The position numbers and the translations under genes are program-made. 64,000 nucleotides of DNA from Pleionea litopenaei (GTDB lineage: Bacteria > Pseudomonadota > Gammaproteobacteria > Enterobacterales > Kangiellaceae): assembly GCF_031198435.1 (NCBI RefSeq), contig NZ_CP133548.1, positions 1,054,001 through 1,118,000 of the forward strand, in the 5' to 3' direction. How positions within the stretch are numbered: the first letter of the stretch is position 1; each line of letters begins with the position of its first letter. Of this stretch, positions 1 to 8,879 are shown piece after piece. The notes below the pieces were generated by a model. That model made no database searches. It saw nothing but the letters and a program-made list of their open reading frames with translations, and was not told where the DNA came from.

Positions 1-2
1 TA

Positions 3-857
3 TTAGAGAGCATTTACCCAGATGTGGCAGTATCGAATGTTATGTTTACTAAAGATGCAACCCAATTTGATGCCATTTATCAATCTAGATTAGAGCCTCA
101 AATTCGACAAACTAACCGATTTTTAAGTCAGATTCTTTTCTCGCGAGAGGCAACGGTGCGTTCGTTCTTAACGCTACCATTATTGCGAAATAATTTAATC
201 ATTGGCAGTTATCACCTTGGCAGTGTTAATCAACAGCGCTTCACGCCAGAGATGTCGACAGACTTTTATGCGCACTTCGCGCAAATTGTATCCATTTGTC
301 TTGAGAATACAGCGAACACAGAACACCTAAAACACTTGAGTCTAATTGATCCTCTCACCAAAACCAAAAATCGACGCTGTCTTTATCAGTCTCTCGAAAA
401 AGAATTAGCAAGAGCCGATCGAAACATGTTACCCCTGTCGTGTTTGTTTATCGACATCGATCACTTTAAACGTATCAATGACCAATATGGCCACACCATT
501 GGCGATAGAGTTCTTGAGCACATTGCTCAAATCATACAGCCTAATTTGCGAGCAACGGATCTCTTGGCTCGATTTGGCGGAGAAGAATTTACGGCAGTGT
601 TGCCTAACTGCGACGAGCATGTCGCTGAAAAAATATCTGAGCGAATTCGTCATATGATTGGTAATCAAGTATTTTCTTCAAATGATGAAACTAAATTTAA
701 TATTACCTGCTCTATCGGAATCACCACATGGAATCCTGCGAGACACACAGGTAGCAAAGAATCATTAGTTGATTCTATCATTCGTATCGCCGATGATGCT
801 CTCTATGAGGCTAAGTCAGCTGGACGAAATCGCTGCGTATGGAAAGCCTTTCATTAA
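3..857 (+). CDS. DUF484-GGDEF diguanylate cyclase, 5' partial
   Basis: The frame is open to the left edge, so the true start lies outside the window; the GTG at 24 is only the first internal candidate. The N-terminal part (to about residue 105) resembles a GAF-like DUF484 sensor domain. The C-terminal part is a GGDEF domain with an intact GGEEF active site near base 578. An RATD motif sits exactly five residues before GGEEF, matching the RxxD product-inhibition site. It should make cyclic di-GMP from two GTP, with feedback control. No membrane segment is visible, so it is probably cytoplasmic. The domain call is strong; the signal it senses is unknown. Confidence 0.9.
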   Translation, partial: LESIYPDVAVSNVMFTKDATQFDAIYQSRLEPQIRQTNRFLSQILFSREATVRSFLTLPLLRNNLIIGSYHLGSVNQQRFTPEMSTDFYAHFAQIVSICLENTANTEHLKHLSLIDPLTKTKNRRCLYQSLEKELARADRNMLPLSCLFIDIDHFKRINDQYGHTIGDRVLEHIAQIIQPNLRATDLLARFGGEEFTAVLPNCDEHVAEKISERIRHMIGNQVFSSNDETKFNITCSIGITTWNPARHTGSKESLVDSIIRIADDALYEAKSAGRNRCVWKAFH

Positions 858-876
858 ACAGATGGGCATTGAATTT

Positions 877-1989
877 TTAATTCAACCGCTTCCATCCTCT
901 TAATAATTTCGAAAATACAGCGTGATTGCTCGATTGCCCACGAAAATCATGTCTAAACGCGTAGCTATTTCTAAGGCCAGAAAAACCTTCCGAAAGGTTA
1001 TCAGTCTTTAGCATTTTTAGCGCCATTGAATCTGCTTCAATATTATAACTGGTTAACAGCCACTGATTGATATCTGTGATAAATTCATCTTCTAATAACT
1101 GTTGATCAGTTAACTCACCTTTAAAATTAAGCTGACCGAAATCGTCCTTTAATTTAAAGTGCCTAGACAGTTGATTAATGACTGAAGCACTAGCGTTCAA
1201 CTTTCCTTCTAAACTATAGCCAGCAATATGACTTGTCCCTAACAATAAATTGCTGAGTAAATTAGACGAAATATTAGGCTCATCAGGCCAGACATCCAGA
1301 ACGCATTGCCCTCCCCGCATGACCCATTCACTAATAGCGGCCTCAGTAAAAACATTACCGCGAGAACTATTGATAATCAGTTTGCCGGCTAATGAATAAT
1401 TCTGAATTAGATTTGAGTTGAACATCTGATAAGTTGGAAAGAGGCCATGCTGGGTGAGCGGTACATGAAAAGTAATAATATTCGCTGCCTCTATCAGTCG
1501 TTCAAGAGAAAATACTTGGTTAATACCAATGAGATCCTTCTTAAATGGGTCAAAAACCACCACGGAGGCACCGAGATCCGTTAATGTTTGATGAAGACGA
1601 CGTCCAACTTCACCGAAACCAACAATGCCGACCGCCGTATTTTGAAACATAAAATTCTTTTTTAAGTTCCAATACGCGATTGCGCTTAATACGTACTGAA
1701 CGACAGCCATTGCATTACATCCAGGAGCATTTGACCAATGTATTCCCGTGTTGTGTAGATATTCTGTATCAATGTGATCAATGCCTATGGTGGCAGATCC
1801 GACAAACTCGATAGAAGTCCCTTCAACTAACTCTCGATTAACTTGAGTAATCGAGCGAACAATCAACGCTTGGTGATTTTGACAGAGCTCCGATGAAATT
1901 TTATCGCCAGGTACGGAAGTCACTGCTACTTCTGGTGGCATTAATTCATTAAGAAAAGGGATCGCATTGTCAACTAACACTCGAATCAT
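877..1989 (-). CDS. pdxB: Erythronate-4-phosphate dehydrogenase
   Basis: This enzyme oxidises 4-phospho-D-erythronate in DXP-dependent pyridoxal phosphate synthesis. The protein is about 370 residues, the usual PdxB size. It begins MIRVLVDNAIPF, carries a Rossmann motif GIVGFGEVG at about residues 121-129, the SSRG segment around the catalytic arginine, and the HIAGYSLEGK segment with the catalytic histidine. A longer frame reaches 2028, but family alignment favours the ATG at 1989. It converges on the GGDEF gene with about 20 bp between stops and is divergent from folE. Confidence 0.93.
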   Translation of the reverse strand: MIRVLVDNAIPFLNELMPPEVAVTSVPGDKISSELCQNHQALIVRSITQVNRELVEGTSIEFVGSATIGIDHIDTEYLHNTGIHWSNAPGCNAMAVVQYVLSAIAYWNLKKNFMFQNTAVGIVGFGEVGRRLHQTLTDLGASVVVFDPFKKDLIGINQVFSLERLIEAANIITFHVPLTQHGLFPTYQMFNSNLIQNYSLAGKLIINSSRGNVFTEAAISEWVMRGGQCVLDVWPDEPNISSNLLSNLLLGTSHIAGYSLEGKLNASASVINQLSRHFKLKDDFGQLNFKGELTDQQLLEDEFITDINQWLLTSYNIEADSMALKMLKTDNLSEGFSGLRNSYAFRHDFRGQSSNHAVFSKLLRGWKRLN

Positions 1990-2132
1990 GATGGGTTTCT
2001 CAATAAAAAAGCTACGGTAAGTTACCAAATACCAACCATCTTCAGCTAAAATAGCAAATTGGACTCTAGATTAAAGTAATTGTAAACTTTTTAAACTCGC
2101 TAAATAACCCCTCTTAGCTTCAAAGGTAAACT

Positions 2133-2687
2133 ATGAGTGATGAACTGGAACAATACTATCGAAAGATTCTCCTCGGTCTTGGTGAAGATCCGAGTAGAGA
2201 TGGATTAAAAGACACACCTCTGCGTGCCGCTAAAGCCATGTCTTTTCTCACCAAAGGTTATCATGAAGATCTTGAAACCGTCGTCAATAATGCGATTTTT
2301 GAAAGCGACAATGATGAAATGGTGATTGTCAAAGAGATTGAACTCTACTCTCTTTGTGAGCACCATCTTTTACCTTTTATTGGCAAATGTCATGTTGCTT
2401 ACATACCCACGGGAAAAGTCATCGGATTATCAAAGATTGCTCGAATCGTAGACATGTTTGCGCGACGACTACAAATTCAAGAAAACTTAACTAAGCAGAT
2501 TGCCGATGCGGTACAGTCAGTTACACAAGCCGCAGGGGTTGGTGTCATCGTTGAGGCAAAACATATGTGCATGATGATGCGAGGCGTGCAAAAACAAAAC
2601 TCCACAATGACAACATCAGTCATGCTGGGACAGTTTAGAAAATCTAATGCAACGAGAACCGAGTTTTTGAAATTAGTAAGAGGTTAG
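2133..2687 (+). CDS. folE: GTP cyclohydrolase I
   Basis: It converts GTP to 7,8-dihydroneopterin triphosphate, the entry to folate and (through other enzymes) queuosine synthesis. The 184-residue protein is full length for the short bacterial form. The zinc ligands are visible as C75 and H78 (in CEHH) and C146 (in HMCMMMRG), with the same 71-residue spacing as in the E. coli enzyme. The segment [21 protein letters not shown] is typical of the family core. An AAAGGT ribosome site lies 7 bases before the ATG. mnmC follows after only 10 bp, so the two may be cotranscribed. Confidence 0.96.
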   Translation: MSDELEQYYRKILLGLGEDPSRDGLKDTPLRAAKAMSFLTKGYHEDLETVVNNAIFESDNDEMVIVKEIELYSLCEHHLLPFIGKCHVAYIPTGKVIGLSKIARIVDMFARRLQIQENLTKQIADAVQSVTQAAGVGVIVEAKHMCMMMRGVQKQNSTMTTSVMLGQFRKSNATRTEFLKLVRG

Positions 2688-2697
2688 TAACGACCAA

Positions 2698-4725
2698 ATG
2701 ACCATCAATTCAAAAATAATGTCTCATGCTGATATTGAGTGGCAAGACGGCCTACCCTATTCAAAGCAATTCCAAGACATTTATTTTTCTCGACAAGATG
2801 GTCTCGAAGAAACTCACTATACTTTTATAGAAGGAAATCACCTTAAAGAAAGGTGGAGTCTTTCAAACAGTTCTGATTTTCGTATTTTAGAAGTAGGGTT
2901 TGGAACAGGACTAAACTGTCTTTCGACCATTGATCATTGGCAGTCTTTTAATAAAGACAGTTGGCTTCATTATCACTCTATCGAAAAGTTTCCATTAAAA
3001 CGAGACGATCTTTTACGCGCATTAAGCTTTTGGCCATCCTTAAAGAACTTAATGGAAACCCTCATAAGCCAATACCCGATGCCTTTATACGGCGTTACCG
3101 AAATCATCTTTCCAGACCATCGAGCAACATTGTACCTACACTTTATGGATGTTATTGAAGCCTGTGATCACTTAATTCTTGAAAATCAGCAGTTCAATAG
3201 TTTTTACTTGGATGGGTTTGCACCGTCTAAAAACCCTGATACTTGGAGTGAAGTGCTGTTTAAAAAAATAGCACAACTGTCAGCAACAGACGCTCACTTT
3301 GCCACTTTCAGCGCAGCAGGCTATGTTCGTCGTGGATTGCAAAAATATGGTTTCAAAGTTAACAAACGTTCAGGCTTCGGTACTAAGCGTGAAATGCTTA
3401 TTGGCAGTATAAAGACCCCTAAAGTTGACTGTGAATCAGTCTCAATGAACACTACAAAGCCATGGTTTCAGCGTCCAGAATCAATCGCAGAAGAAGCTAG
3501 GATTGCCGTTATAGGCAGTGGCATTGCTGGAGCAACAACCGCCTTAATGCTAGCGAATGACGGTTATCAAGTTGAAGTTTTTGAGTCAAAAAATGAAATC
3601 GCTGCTGGCGGTTCAGGAAGTGCATCCGGTATTTTTTATCCATTTTTAACCAAAGACTTCAATGATCAGAGCCTTCTTTTTTTTCATGCTTACCAAAAGT
3701 TAATTCACTGGCTAGATCGATTAGAACTCGCTGAATATACAAAGAACATAGGTGTATTAAAGTTACATAAAGATGCGCAATTCAATACTCAACTCTTTAA
3801 CCAACTGGGGGATTCAAACGACTTTGATTCTTGGTTAAGACAGTGGCCGGAGGCATCCTCAAGTGGACTCACTTATCCACTGCTTAAACAGGGTATTTTA
3901 TTCCCTCGGTCAGGTTACGTCGATCTAAAAAGACTGTGCGAGAAGCTGCTTGACCATCCAAAAATAGAGGTACGCCTAAACTCGCGAGTAGAACGATTGG
4001 ATGACTTTTCACACGGTTGGAAGCTTGAAGTCAATAATGATGTCGAAAACTTCGATGCCGTGGTTATTTGTAATGCATACTCAGCCCATGAACTATTACC
4101 TAAAAGTTTTTTACCCGGGAACAAAGTTCGTGGTCAGACTGCAAAATTATCCATACCAAAGGACTTCCCCAAGCCGCCGTATATCCTTTGCGAGTCAAAC
4201 TATTGCATCCCAATGGAAGACTCTCTATACGTCGGAGCGACATTTGAACTGAATAATCATAATGAAAACTTTGATGCTAAAAGCCATCAAGAGCTTGTTG
4301 AAAACCTTAATGTTCTTTTTGAAGATGCTACATTTTCAGTTGAACAAGCAGAGCCAGGAAGAGTCGGATTTCGGCATTGCTCGGTTGATCGCCTTCCTTA
4401 TGTTGGCCCCCTACCGAAATTTGAGCAAACACTTTTAGACTATCAACATCTTTGGAAAGGTAACCAACGGGTTAAACATCCATCCGCTCAATACTGGCCG
4501 GCTCTTTATGTCAATATTGCGCACGGGGCGAGAGGAATAACAACCAGCTTTTTGGCCGCAGAGCTCGTGCTCAATTATATCAATGGTGATAGCTTTGCGG
4601 TTTCCCCGTCGATTCGTGAACAATTACATCCCTCACGACCACTCATTCGAGAATTAAGAAAACCCAAAAATCAACGGTTACCGTTTTTTCAAGAAATGCC
4701 ATCAATGTCTGAACACGGCTCATGA
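2698..4725 (+). CDS. mnmC: Bifunctional tRNA mnm5s2U biosynthesis protein
   Basis: MnmC completes 5-methylaminomethyl-2-thiouridine at the wobble base of tRNAs. Its C-terminal FAD domain removes the carboxymethyl group and its N-terminal domain methylates the amine with SAM. The 675-residue protein shows both: a methyltransferase half (about 1-240, motif EVGFGTGLN and YLDGFAPSKNP) and an FAD half opening with AVIGSGIAGATTA near residue 270 and ending in HGARGITTS. The ATG at 2698 is used; a second in-frame ATG at 2719 is possible. It follows folE by 10 bp. Family assignment is secure. Confidence 0.95.
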   Translation: MTINSKIMSHADIEWQDGLPYSKQFQDIYFSRQDGLEETHYTFIEGNHLKERWSLSNSSDFRILEVGFGTGLNCLSTIDHWQSFNKDSWLHYHSIEKFPLKRDDLLRALSFWPSLKNLMETLISQYPMPLYGVTEIIFPDHRATLYLHFMDVIEACDHLILENQQFNSFYLDGFAPSKNPDTWSEVLFKKIAQLSATDAHFATFSAAGYVRRGLQKYGFKVNKRSGFGTKREMLIGSIKTPKVDCESVSMNTTKPWFQRPESIAEEARIAVIGSGIAGATTALMLANDGYQVEVFESKNEIAAGGSGSASGIFYPFLTKDFNDQSLLFFHAYQKLIHWLDRLELAEYTKNIGVLKLHKDAQFNTQLFNQLGDSNDFDSWLRQWPEASSSGLTYPLLKQGILFPRSGYVDLKRLCEKLLDHPKIEVRLNSRVERLDDFSHGWKLEVNNDVENFDAVVICNAYSAHELLPKSFLPGNKVRGQTAKLSIPKDFPKPPYILCESNYCIPMEDSLYVGATFELNNHNENFDAKSHQELVENLNVLFEDATFSVEQAEPGRVGFRHCSVDRLPYVGPLPKFEQTLLDYQHLWKGNQRVKHPSAQYWPALYVNIAHGARGITTSFLAAELVLNYINGDSFAVSPSIREQLHPSRPLIRELRKPKNQRLPFFQEMPSMSEHGS

Positions 4726-4740
4726 GCCTAGGGGTAGATT

Positions 4741-5043
4741 TCAATCGGTTATCTGATCAAGTGAATATATCAGAACTTTAGTTCTCGGGTACGGCAATGT
4801 ACTCAAGTCTGCTTGCGCACTGTTTAAAAATGAAACCGGATCTGAAATCAACTGTAAAGATGCATTCATCTCATCGGAAAACGATTGAGTTTCCAAAAAC
4901 TCATACTTCATTCGTTCTAATACGACCGCTTTTTCTACGGCAATATTCTGTGAGTAATTTTTCAAAGAATCGATATTAGTTAAATCTGATGCCATTGCCA
5001 ATTTTGTTACACAACAAAGTATTCCAATAATTAAGTATTTCAT
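4741..5043 (-). CDS. Small exported protein of unknown function
   Basis: The 100-residue product is not recognised. It begins with a clear Sec signal (MKYLIIGILCCVTKLAMASD; predicted cleavage after AMA), followed by about 80 mostly helical, charged residues with no cysteines and no obvious motif, so a periplasmic location is likely. A GAGG ribosome site lies a few bases before the ATG. It converges on mnmC with 15 bp between stops. The intact signal and ribosome site support a real gene. Confidence 0.6.
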   Translation of the reverse strand: MKYLIIGILCCVTKLAMASDLTNIDSLKNYSQNIAVEKAVVLERMKYEFLETQSFSDEMNASLQLISDPVSFLNSAQADLSTLPYPRTKVLIYSLDQITD

Positions 5044-5084
5044 GATCGCCTCACACGCTCTGGTCCGTACCCCAATATAGTCGT

Positions 5085-5356
5085 ATGAAACTAAGAAAAA
5101 GTGTGCGTCAATCTGTTGCAGAGCGTGACCAAAATGCCTGTATGAAACACTTTGTTAAACTCTTATTAACCCGAAGCCAAAAAAGCTCGGTAGTTATCAG
5201 ACAAAAAAACTCAATGGCTTCGAAGGAATCGTTGACTTGCTTATCTATCAACGCCTAACGGCTGCACGCTTTGCTGCTCTTATCACTAAGATTGAGAGTT
5301 ATCTCTCGGCATTGAATAAACAAAAAAATAGCGGTCTTAAATGGGGTAATAAATAA
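5085..5356 (+). pseudogene. Candidate small gene in two frames (frameshifted)
   Basis: A 57-codon frame runs 5085-5258 (MKLRKSVRQSVAERD...). An overlapping frame in the -1 register runs on to the stop at 5354-5356 and reads like protein (LNGFEGIVDLLIYQRLTAAR..., then a basic tail). The two overlap across A-runs, including an in-frame A AAA AAC heptamer at 5203-5209, so either an indel or programmed -1 frameshifting could join them. The second frame stops 13 bp before a strong terminator. No good ribosome site precedes 5085. The family is not recognised and the frame join is inferred. Confidence 0.35.
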
Positions 5357-5363
5357 GGACAAT

Positions 5364-5392
5364 AAAAAAGGCAGCCGCTGGCTGCCTTTTTT
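5364..5392 (+). terminator. Rho-independent terminator
   Basis: Stem GGCAGCC / GGCTGCC with a GCT loop, extended by A-tract/T-tract pairing on both sides. It is strong and structurally bidirectional. It follows the stop at 5354-5356, which is the main reason to think something upstream is or was transcribed. Confidence 0.85.
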
Positions 5393-5859
5393 ATGAGAGA
5401 TTATCTCTTCCTCGCTATTCCTTTACTAATTCCGTCTAGTTCCAGTCTTCCCTAAATTCCTATCTCATCAAGCGCTGTTCGTCCGTGCCATTTTCCTTGC
5501 TGACTCCCCGTCAGATTCCTTGTCAACACTCTTCTCCAAGTCCCTGTCGACAAGTGAAAGTCTACGCTAGTCATCAAAACCTGCAAGTGACAAAGACTTG
5601 TTTAAATTCACATTAAGGGTGATAACTGATTCACTATTCTATATTTTATGTATATATTTCAATAACATAAATTTTACGTTAGACTTCTCGTCTAATTCCC
5701 TTACGGTATTTAGTAGTAATATCGCACATCCTTGTGAGATATCTCTCACATAGAAAAGGGACTTTTTCGCACAAACGCAAGCTTCTAACCCTTTGGATTA
5801 ATTCAAAAAGAGATTAACTCTGCTGTCTATACGCAGAAAGCGCTTTGATAAGGAAAAAT
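5393..5859. other. Gene-free spacer with phased TTCC tract and small inverted repeat
   Basis: No convincing coding frame. From 5408 to 5460, TTCC recurs at 5408, 5418, 5430, 5440, 5448 and 5457, close to helical periodicity, and the strand stays pyrimidine-rich to about 5550. An inverted repeat TGTGAGA / TCTCACA (5733-5739 and 5744-5750, loop TATC) lies about 110 bp before the next gene and could be an operator. The promoter of the gene at 5860 must lie here but no clear -35/-10 pair was assigned. Confidence 0.5.
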
Positions 5860-6963
5860 ATGGCCTCACGGCATCGAGTTTTAGTTCTTAGCGCCTACCA
5901 CGCTCAAAGCCATGACTACTGGGCTAAAGCGCTGATGAAGGGGTTAACTGAGATTGACTTTACCCTGCTGACACTACCTCCCCGTCATTTTGCCTGGCGA
6001 ACACGAGGAAATAGCCTCAGCTGGGGCCTAGGGGACTACCCTGAGCTCGATCAAGAGTACGACACTATCTTAGCAACGTCGATGGTTGATATATGCGCCT
6101 TAAGAGGTTTTCGTCCGAAATTAAGCCGCGCTCGGTTAATTGTTTATTTTCATGAAAACCAATTTGCTTATCCAGCGTCTTCTGCTCAATATAAAGATAT
6201 CAACATCCCTTTGACCTCTATTTATTCCGCATTGTGTGCCGATCAGGTGATATTCAACTCCAATTTCAATCGCTCAACATTCTTAGCTGGCTCAGAGCAA
6301 CTACTCAAAAAAATGCCCGACCAAGTGCCTAAAGGCATCCTTCATCATCTCGAATCTGTCTCACAGGTCATTCCCGTTCCTTTGCAATACGAGCAAACAC
6401 AGGCATTGCATTATAATTCCGGTGAAAAGATCCACCTGGTCTGGAATCATCGCTGGGAACACGATAAGAACCCAGAAGTCTTATTTAAGGCTCTCTCACG
6501 ATTAAAAGCATCCAATATTCCTATTAACTGCTCGATTGTCGGCCAGTCTTTTCGTCATTCTCCGAGGGTGTTCCAAGAGGAGTACTCCAAATTTCAAGAT
6601 ATTATTCAACATTTTGGTTTTTTAGACACCGACGATTACTCTAGTCTTCTTAGCGAAGCGAACGTCGTCATATCAACCGCTTGGCATGATTTTCAAGGCT
6701 TATCGATGCAACAAGCCATGGCGCACGGCTGCATCCCTATTGCGCCCAATCGTATGGCCTACCCTGAATATGTTCCGGATGAATTGCTCTATAACTGCAC
6801 GCCTCAAGAGGATCAAGTTGACTACGAAGCCGATCAATTAGCCCAAAAGGTCATCTCCCTGTTTCATAGAGGCTTTCACCTAGATAACAATCCTATCGCT
6901 GAATACTGTTGGCCTAACTTAGAATCACAGTACTCAAAATTATTTAATCTACACAGACTTTAG
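5860..6963 (+). CDS. QTMAN-like (DUF3524/GTDC1) glycosyltransferase
   Basis: The N-terminus (VLVLSAYHAQSHDYWAKALMKG ... TLPPRHFAWRTRGNSLSWG) matches the DUF3524 family. That family includes animal tRNA-queuosine alpha-mannosyltransferase. The C-terminal half is a GT4-type GT-B domain, seen in HRWEHDKNP and in HDFQGLSMQQAMAHGCIPIAPNRMAYPEY. It probably transfers a sugar from a nucleotide donor; tRNA queuosine is the obvious candidate acceptor but the bacterial substrate is not shown here. The ATG at 5860 is preferred over a TTG at 5845 because AAGG precedes it by 7 bases. It stands alone. Confidence 0.8.
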   Translation: MASRHRVLVLSAYHAQSHDYWAKALMKGLTEIDFTLLTLPPRHFAWRTRGNSLSWGLGDYPELDQEYDTILATSMVDICALRGFRPKLSRARLIVYFHENQFAYPASSAQYKDINIPLTSIYSALCADQVIFNSNFNRSTFLAGSEQLLKKMPDQVPKGILHHLESVSQVIPVPLQYEQTQALHYNSGEKIHLVWNHRWEHDKNPEVLFKALSRLKASNIPINCSIVGQSFRHSPRVFQEEYSKFQDIIQHFGFLDTDDYSSLLSEANVVISTAWHDFQGLSMQQAMAHGCIPIAPNRMAYPEYVPDELLYNCTPQEDQVDYEADQLAQKVISLFHRGFHLDNNPIAEYCWPNLESQYSKLFNLHRL

Positions 6964-7087
6964 CGGCTTAAATTTGTAATCTGGGCTGTTTTTAAACAGA
7001 GTTGTCGGTTTACATTGCAAAATCAAATGAGCCAATGATAAATTGCATGTTTATCAAGAAGGTTTGAATTAAGCCAAGCGAACATTG

Positions 7088-7240
7088 TTTAATCAAGTTC
7101 TGGGTTTAATCAAGTTCTGGGTTTAATCAAGCTCTGGGTTTAATCAAGTTCTGGGTTTAATCAAGTTCTGGGTTTAATCAAGTTCTGGGTTTAATCAAGT
7201 TCTGGGTTTAATCAAGTTCTGGGTTTAATCATATTCTGGT
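7088..7240. repeat. Tandem array, 9 copies of a 17-bp unit
   Basis: The unit TTTAATCAAGTTCTGGG is repeated head to tail without spacers. Copies start at 7088, 7105, 7122, 7139, 7156, 7173, 7190, 7207 and 7224. Copy 3 has one substitution (GCTCT) and the last copy is degenerate (CATATTCTGGT). The unit length is not a multiple of 3 and there is no open frame through it. It ends 29 bp before the ATG at 7270. The near identity of the copies suggests recent expansion by slippage. Confidence 0.97.
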
Positions 7241-7269
7241 TACTTAAATAAAAATTTAAAAGAAAAATT

Positions 7270-7920
7270 ATGAAGCATAACTTGAGTTTTCGTTTACATA
7301 TCTTAGCCCTTGCTTTTTGTTGTGGCTTTTCAATCATGACAGTAGAGTTACTCGGCGGCAAAATAATGGCGCCTTACTTCGGAGGGAGCATTTATGTCTG
7401 GGGGAGTATCATAACGGTATTCATGCTAGCACTTTCGATAGGCTATTTGCTTGGAGGTCGCTGGTCGATCAACCAACCAAACACAAGAAAATATGGCAGT
7501 CTATTTATTTTTTCAGCGCTTCTTTTACTACCCATGATTTTTTTCGGTGATGCGATCATGAATGTGATATTCGCGCATGTTGAAGACCCTAGATTTGGTA
7601 GTTTGCTTGGAGCCAGCGGACTCTTTCTATTACCTACCATCGCTATGGGAATGATCGCCCCTTACTCAGTTCGATTACTTGTCCTTTCTACTGAGCACAG
7701 TGGTCAAACGGCCGGTTTTCTGTATTTCGTCTCAACCATAGGTAGTGCTCTTGGCACGATTATGACCTCTTTCTACTTGGTACTCTTTTTTGAAATTAAC
7801 ACGATTTTGTGGGTTGTATTCTTTACCTTCTTAATATGCGGTGGATCGATTGCTTTTCGCTCAGAATCGACAGATGAACTAGAGATAACAGACTCAAATG
7901 CATCACACGCAACCAGCTAG
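7270..7920 (+). CDS. Membrane half of MFS/spermidine-synthase family protein
   Basis: The 216-residue protein has about six membrane segments (near residues 8-30, 41-63, 75-100, 109-138, 147-173, 175-196). It carries the conserved opening SIMTVELLGGKIMAPYFGGSIYVWGS of the fused MFS/spermidine-synthase family. In most relatives this region is joined to a SpeE-like domain; here it stops after a short polar tail and the SpeE-like domain is the next gene, 17 bp downstream. The pair is probably translated together. The substrate is unknown for this family; polyamine synthesis should not be assumed. Confidence 0.8.
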   Translation: MKHNLSFRLHILALAFCCGFSIMTVELLGGKIMAPYFGGSIYVWGSIITVFMLALSIGYLLGGRWSINQPNTRKYGSLFIFSALLLLPMIFFGDAIMNVIFAHVEDPRFGSLLGASGLFLLPTIAMGMIAPYSVRLLVLSTEHSGQTAGFLYFVSTIGSALGTIMTSFYLVLFFEINTILWVVFFTFLICGGSIAFRSESTDELEITDSNASHATS

Positions 7921-7937
7921 CAAGGGAATAGCCAACA

Positions 7938-8834
7938 ATGAAAGCCACTTTACTTCTAACACTTGCATTTCTTAGCGTCTCTATTTTTGGTGCAGAAACG
8001 ATACATACTGAGAAGTCCTTGTACCGAAATATAAGTATCACTAAAGAAGGCTCTAATTTATGCATGGTTTTTGAGACACGTAAGGAAAATCCCCCTTATC
8101 AAACCTGTCGTGATGAAAAACACCCTAAACACCTGGTATTTTCTTACACTCGGTTGATCATGTCCGGTTTAATTTATCAGCCCAAACCAGAAAGTATTTT
8201 AGTGGTCGGTCTCGGCGGTGGCACATTACCGATGACATTGGCCGAGTTACTTCCAAATGCCACAATTACATCGGTAGAGATTGATCCGGCTGTTATTAGG
8301 CTTGCCAAACACTATTTTGATTACCAAGAAAGCGAAAAAGTAAAAACCATAGAACGCGATGCGCGTTTATTCGTAAAACGACAGGGAATAAAAAAGCAAA
8401 CCTATGACTGGGTGATTCTCGATGCATTCAACGGTGACTATATACCGGAACACTTGATGACTCAGGAATTTTTACAAGAAGTTAAAGCCGTACTTAGCCC
8501 CAATGGAATCGTCACCGCAAATACATTTAGCGAAAGTAAACTGTATGCTTATGAGTCAGCCACTTACCAGTCGGTTTTTGGAACCTTTTACAATCTAAAA
8601 CGGAAGCATACTGGAAATCGAATCGTATTAGCGACAGCAAATGGTTCGCTAAAAGAGTTAGAAGAAATTGAAAACAATGCTGATGCCTTGTCGGATGCAT
8701 TGCAAGTTTACGGCGTCAATACTCAGTGGATTTACAACCGTTTTTCAACTGAGCAAGATTGGAACGACGATCAAGAAGTTTTAACGGATCAATACTCGCC
8801 TGCTAATTTACTAAAATTTGATCGCGAAGACTGA
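7938..8834 (+). CDS. SpeE-like domain protein with N-terminal signal or anchor
   Basis: Residues from about 75 form a spermidine-synthase-like SAM fold: VVGLGGGTLPMTL, then VEIDPAVIRLA, then WVILDAFNGDYIPEHL. The first 20 residues (MKATLLLTLAFLSVSIFGAE) look like a Sec signal or a single anchor. With the six-helix partner at 7270 it reconstructs the fused family protein split in two. If the hydrophobic stretch is a seventh helix the domain may still work beside the membrane partner; if it is cleaved, the fold would be periplasmic, where SAM is not expected. The substrate is unknown. Confidence 0.8.
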   Translation: MKATLLLTLAFLSVSIFGAETIHTEKSLYRNISITKEGSNLCMVFETRKENPPYQTCRDEKHPKHLVFSYTRLIMSGLIYQPKPESILVVGLGGGTLPMTLAELLPNATITSVEIDPAVIRLAKHYFDYQESEKVKTIERDARLFVKRQGIKKQTYDWVILDAFNGDYIPEHLMTQEFLQEVKAVLSPNGIVTANTFSESKLYAYESATYQSVFGTFYNLKRKHTGNRIVLATANGSLKELEEIENNADALSDALQVYGVNTQWIYNRFSTEQDWNDDQEVLTDQYSPANLLKFDRED

Positions 8835-8845
8835 GTTCGCGATCA
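8821..8845 (+). terminator. Hairpin at end of the SpeE-like gene
   Basis: Perfect 9-bp stem GATCGCGAA / TTCGCGATC with a 7-base loop. Its left arm overlaps the last codons and the stop lies in the loop. Only three T follow, so termination may be weak or may need another factor. Confidence 0.5.
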
Positions 8846-8879
8846 TTTGGTATTACGTTGATACAAAAGTTAGACTAAT

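Noticed and set aside
5733-5750. Rho-independent terminator
   Set aside because: The 7-bp stem has no following T-run on either strand; kept as a possible operator.
7088-7240. CRISPR array
   Set aside because: The 17-bp units abut with no spacers and no cas genes are nearby.
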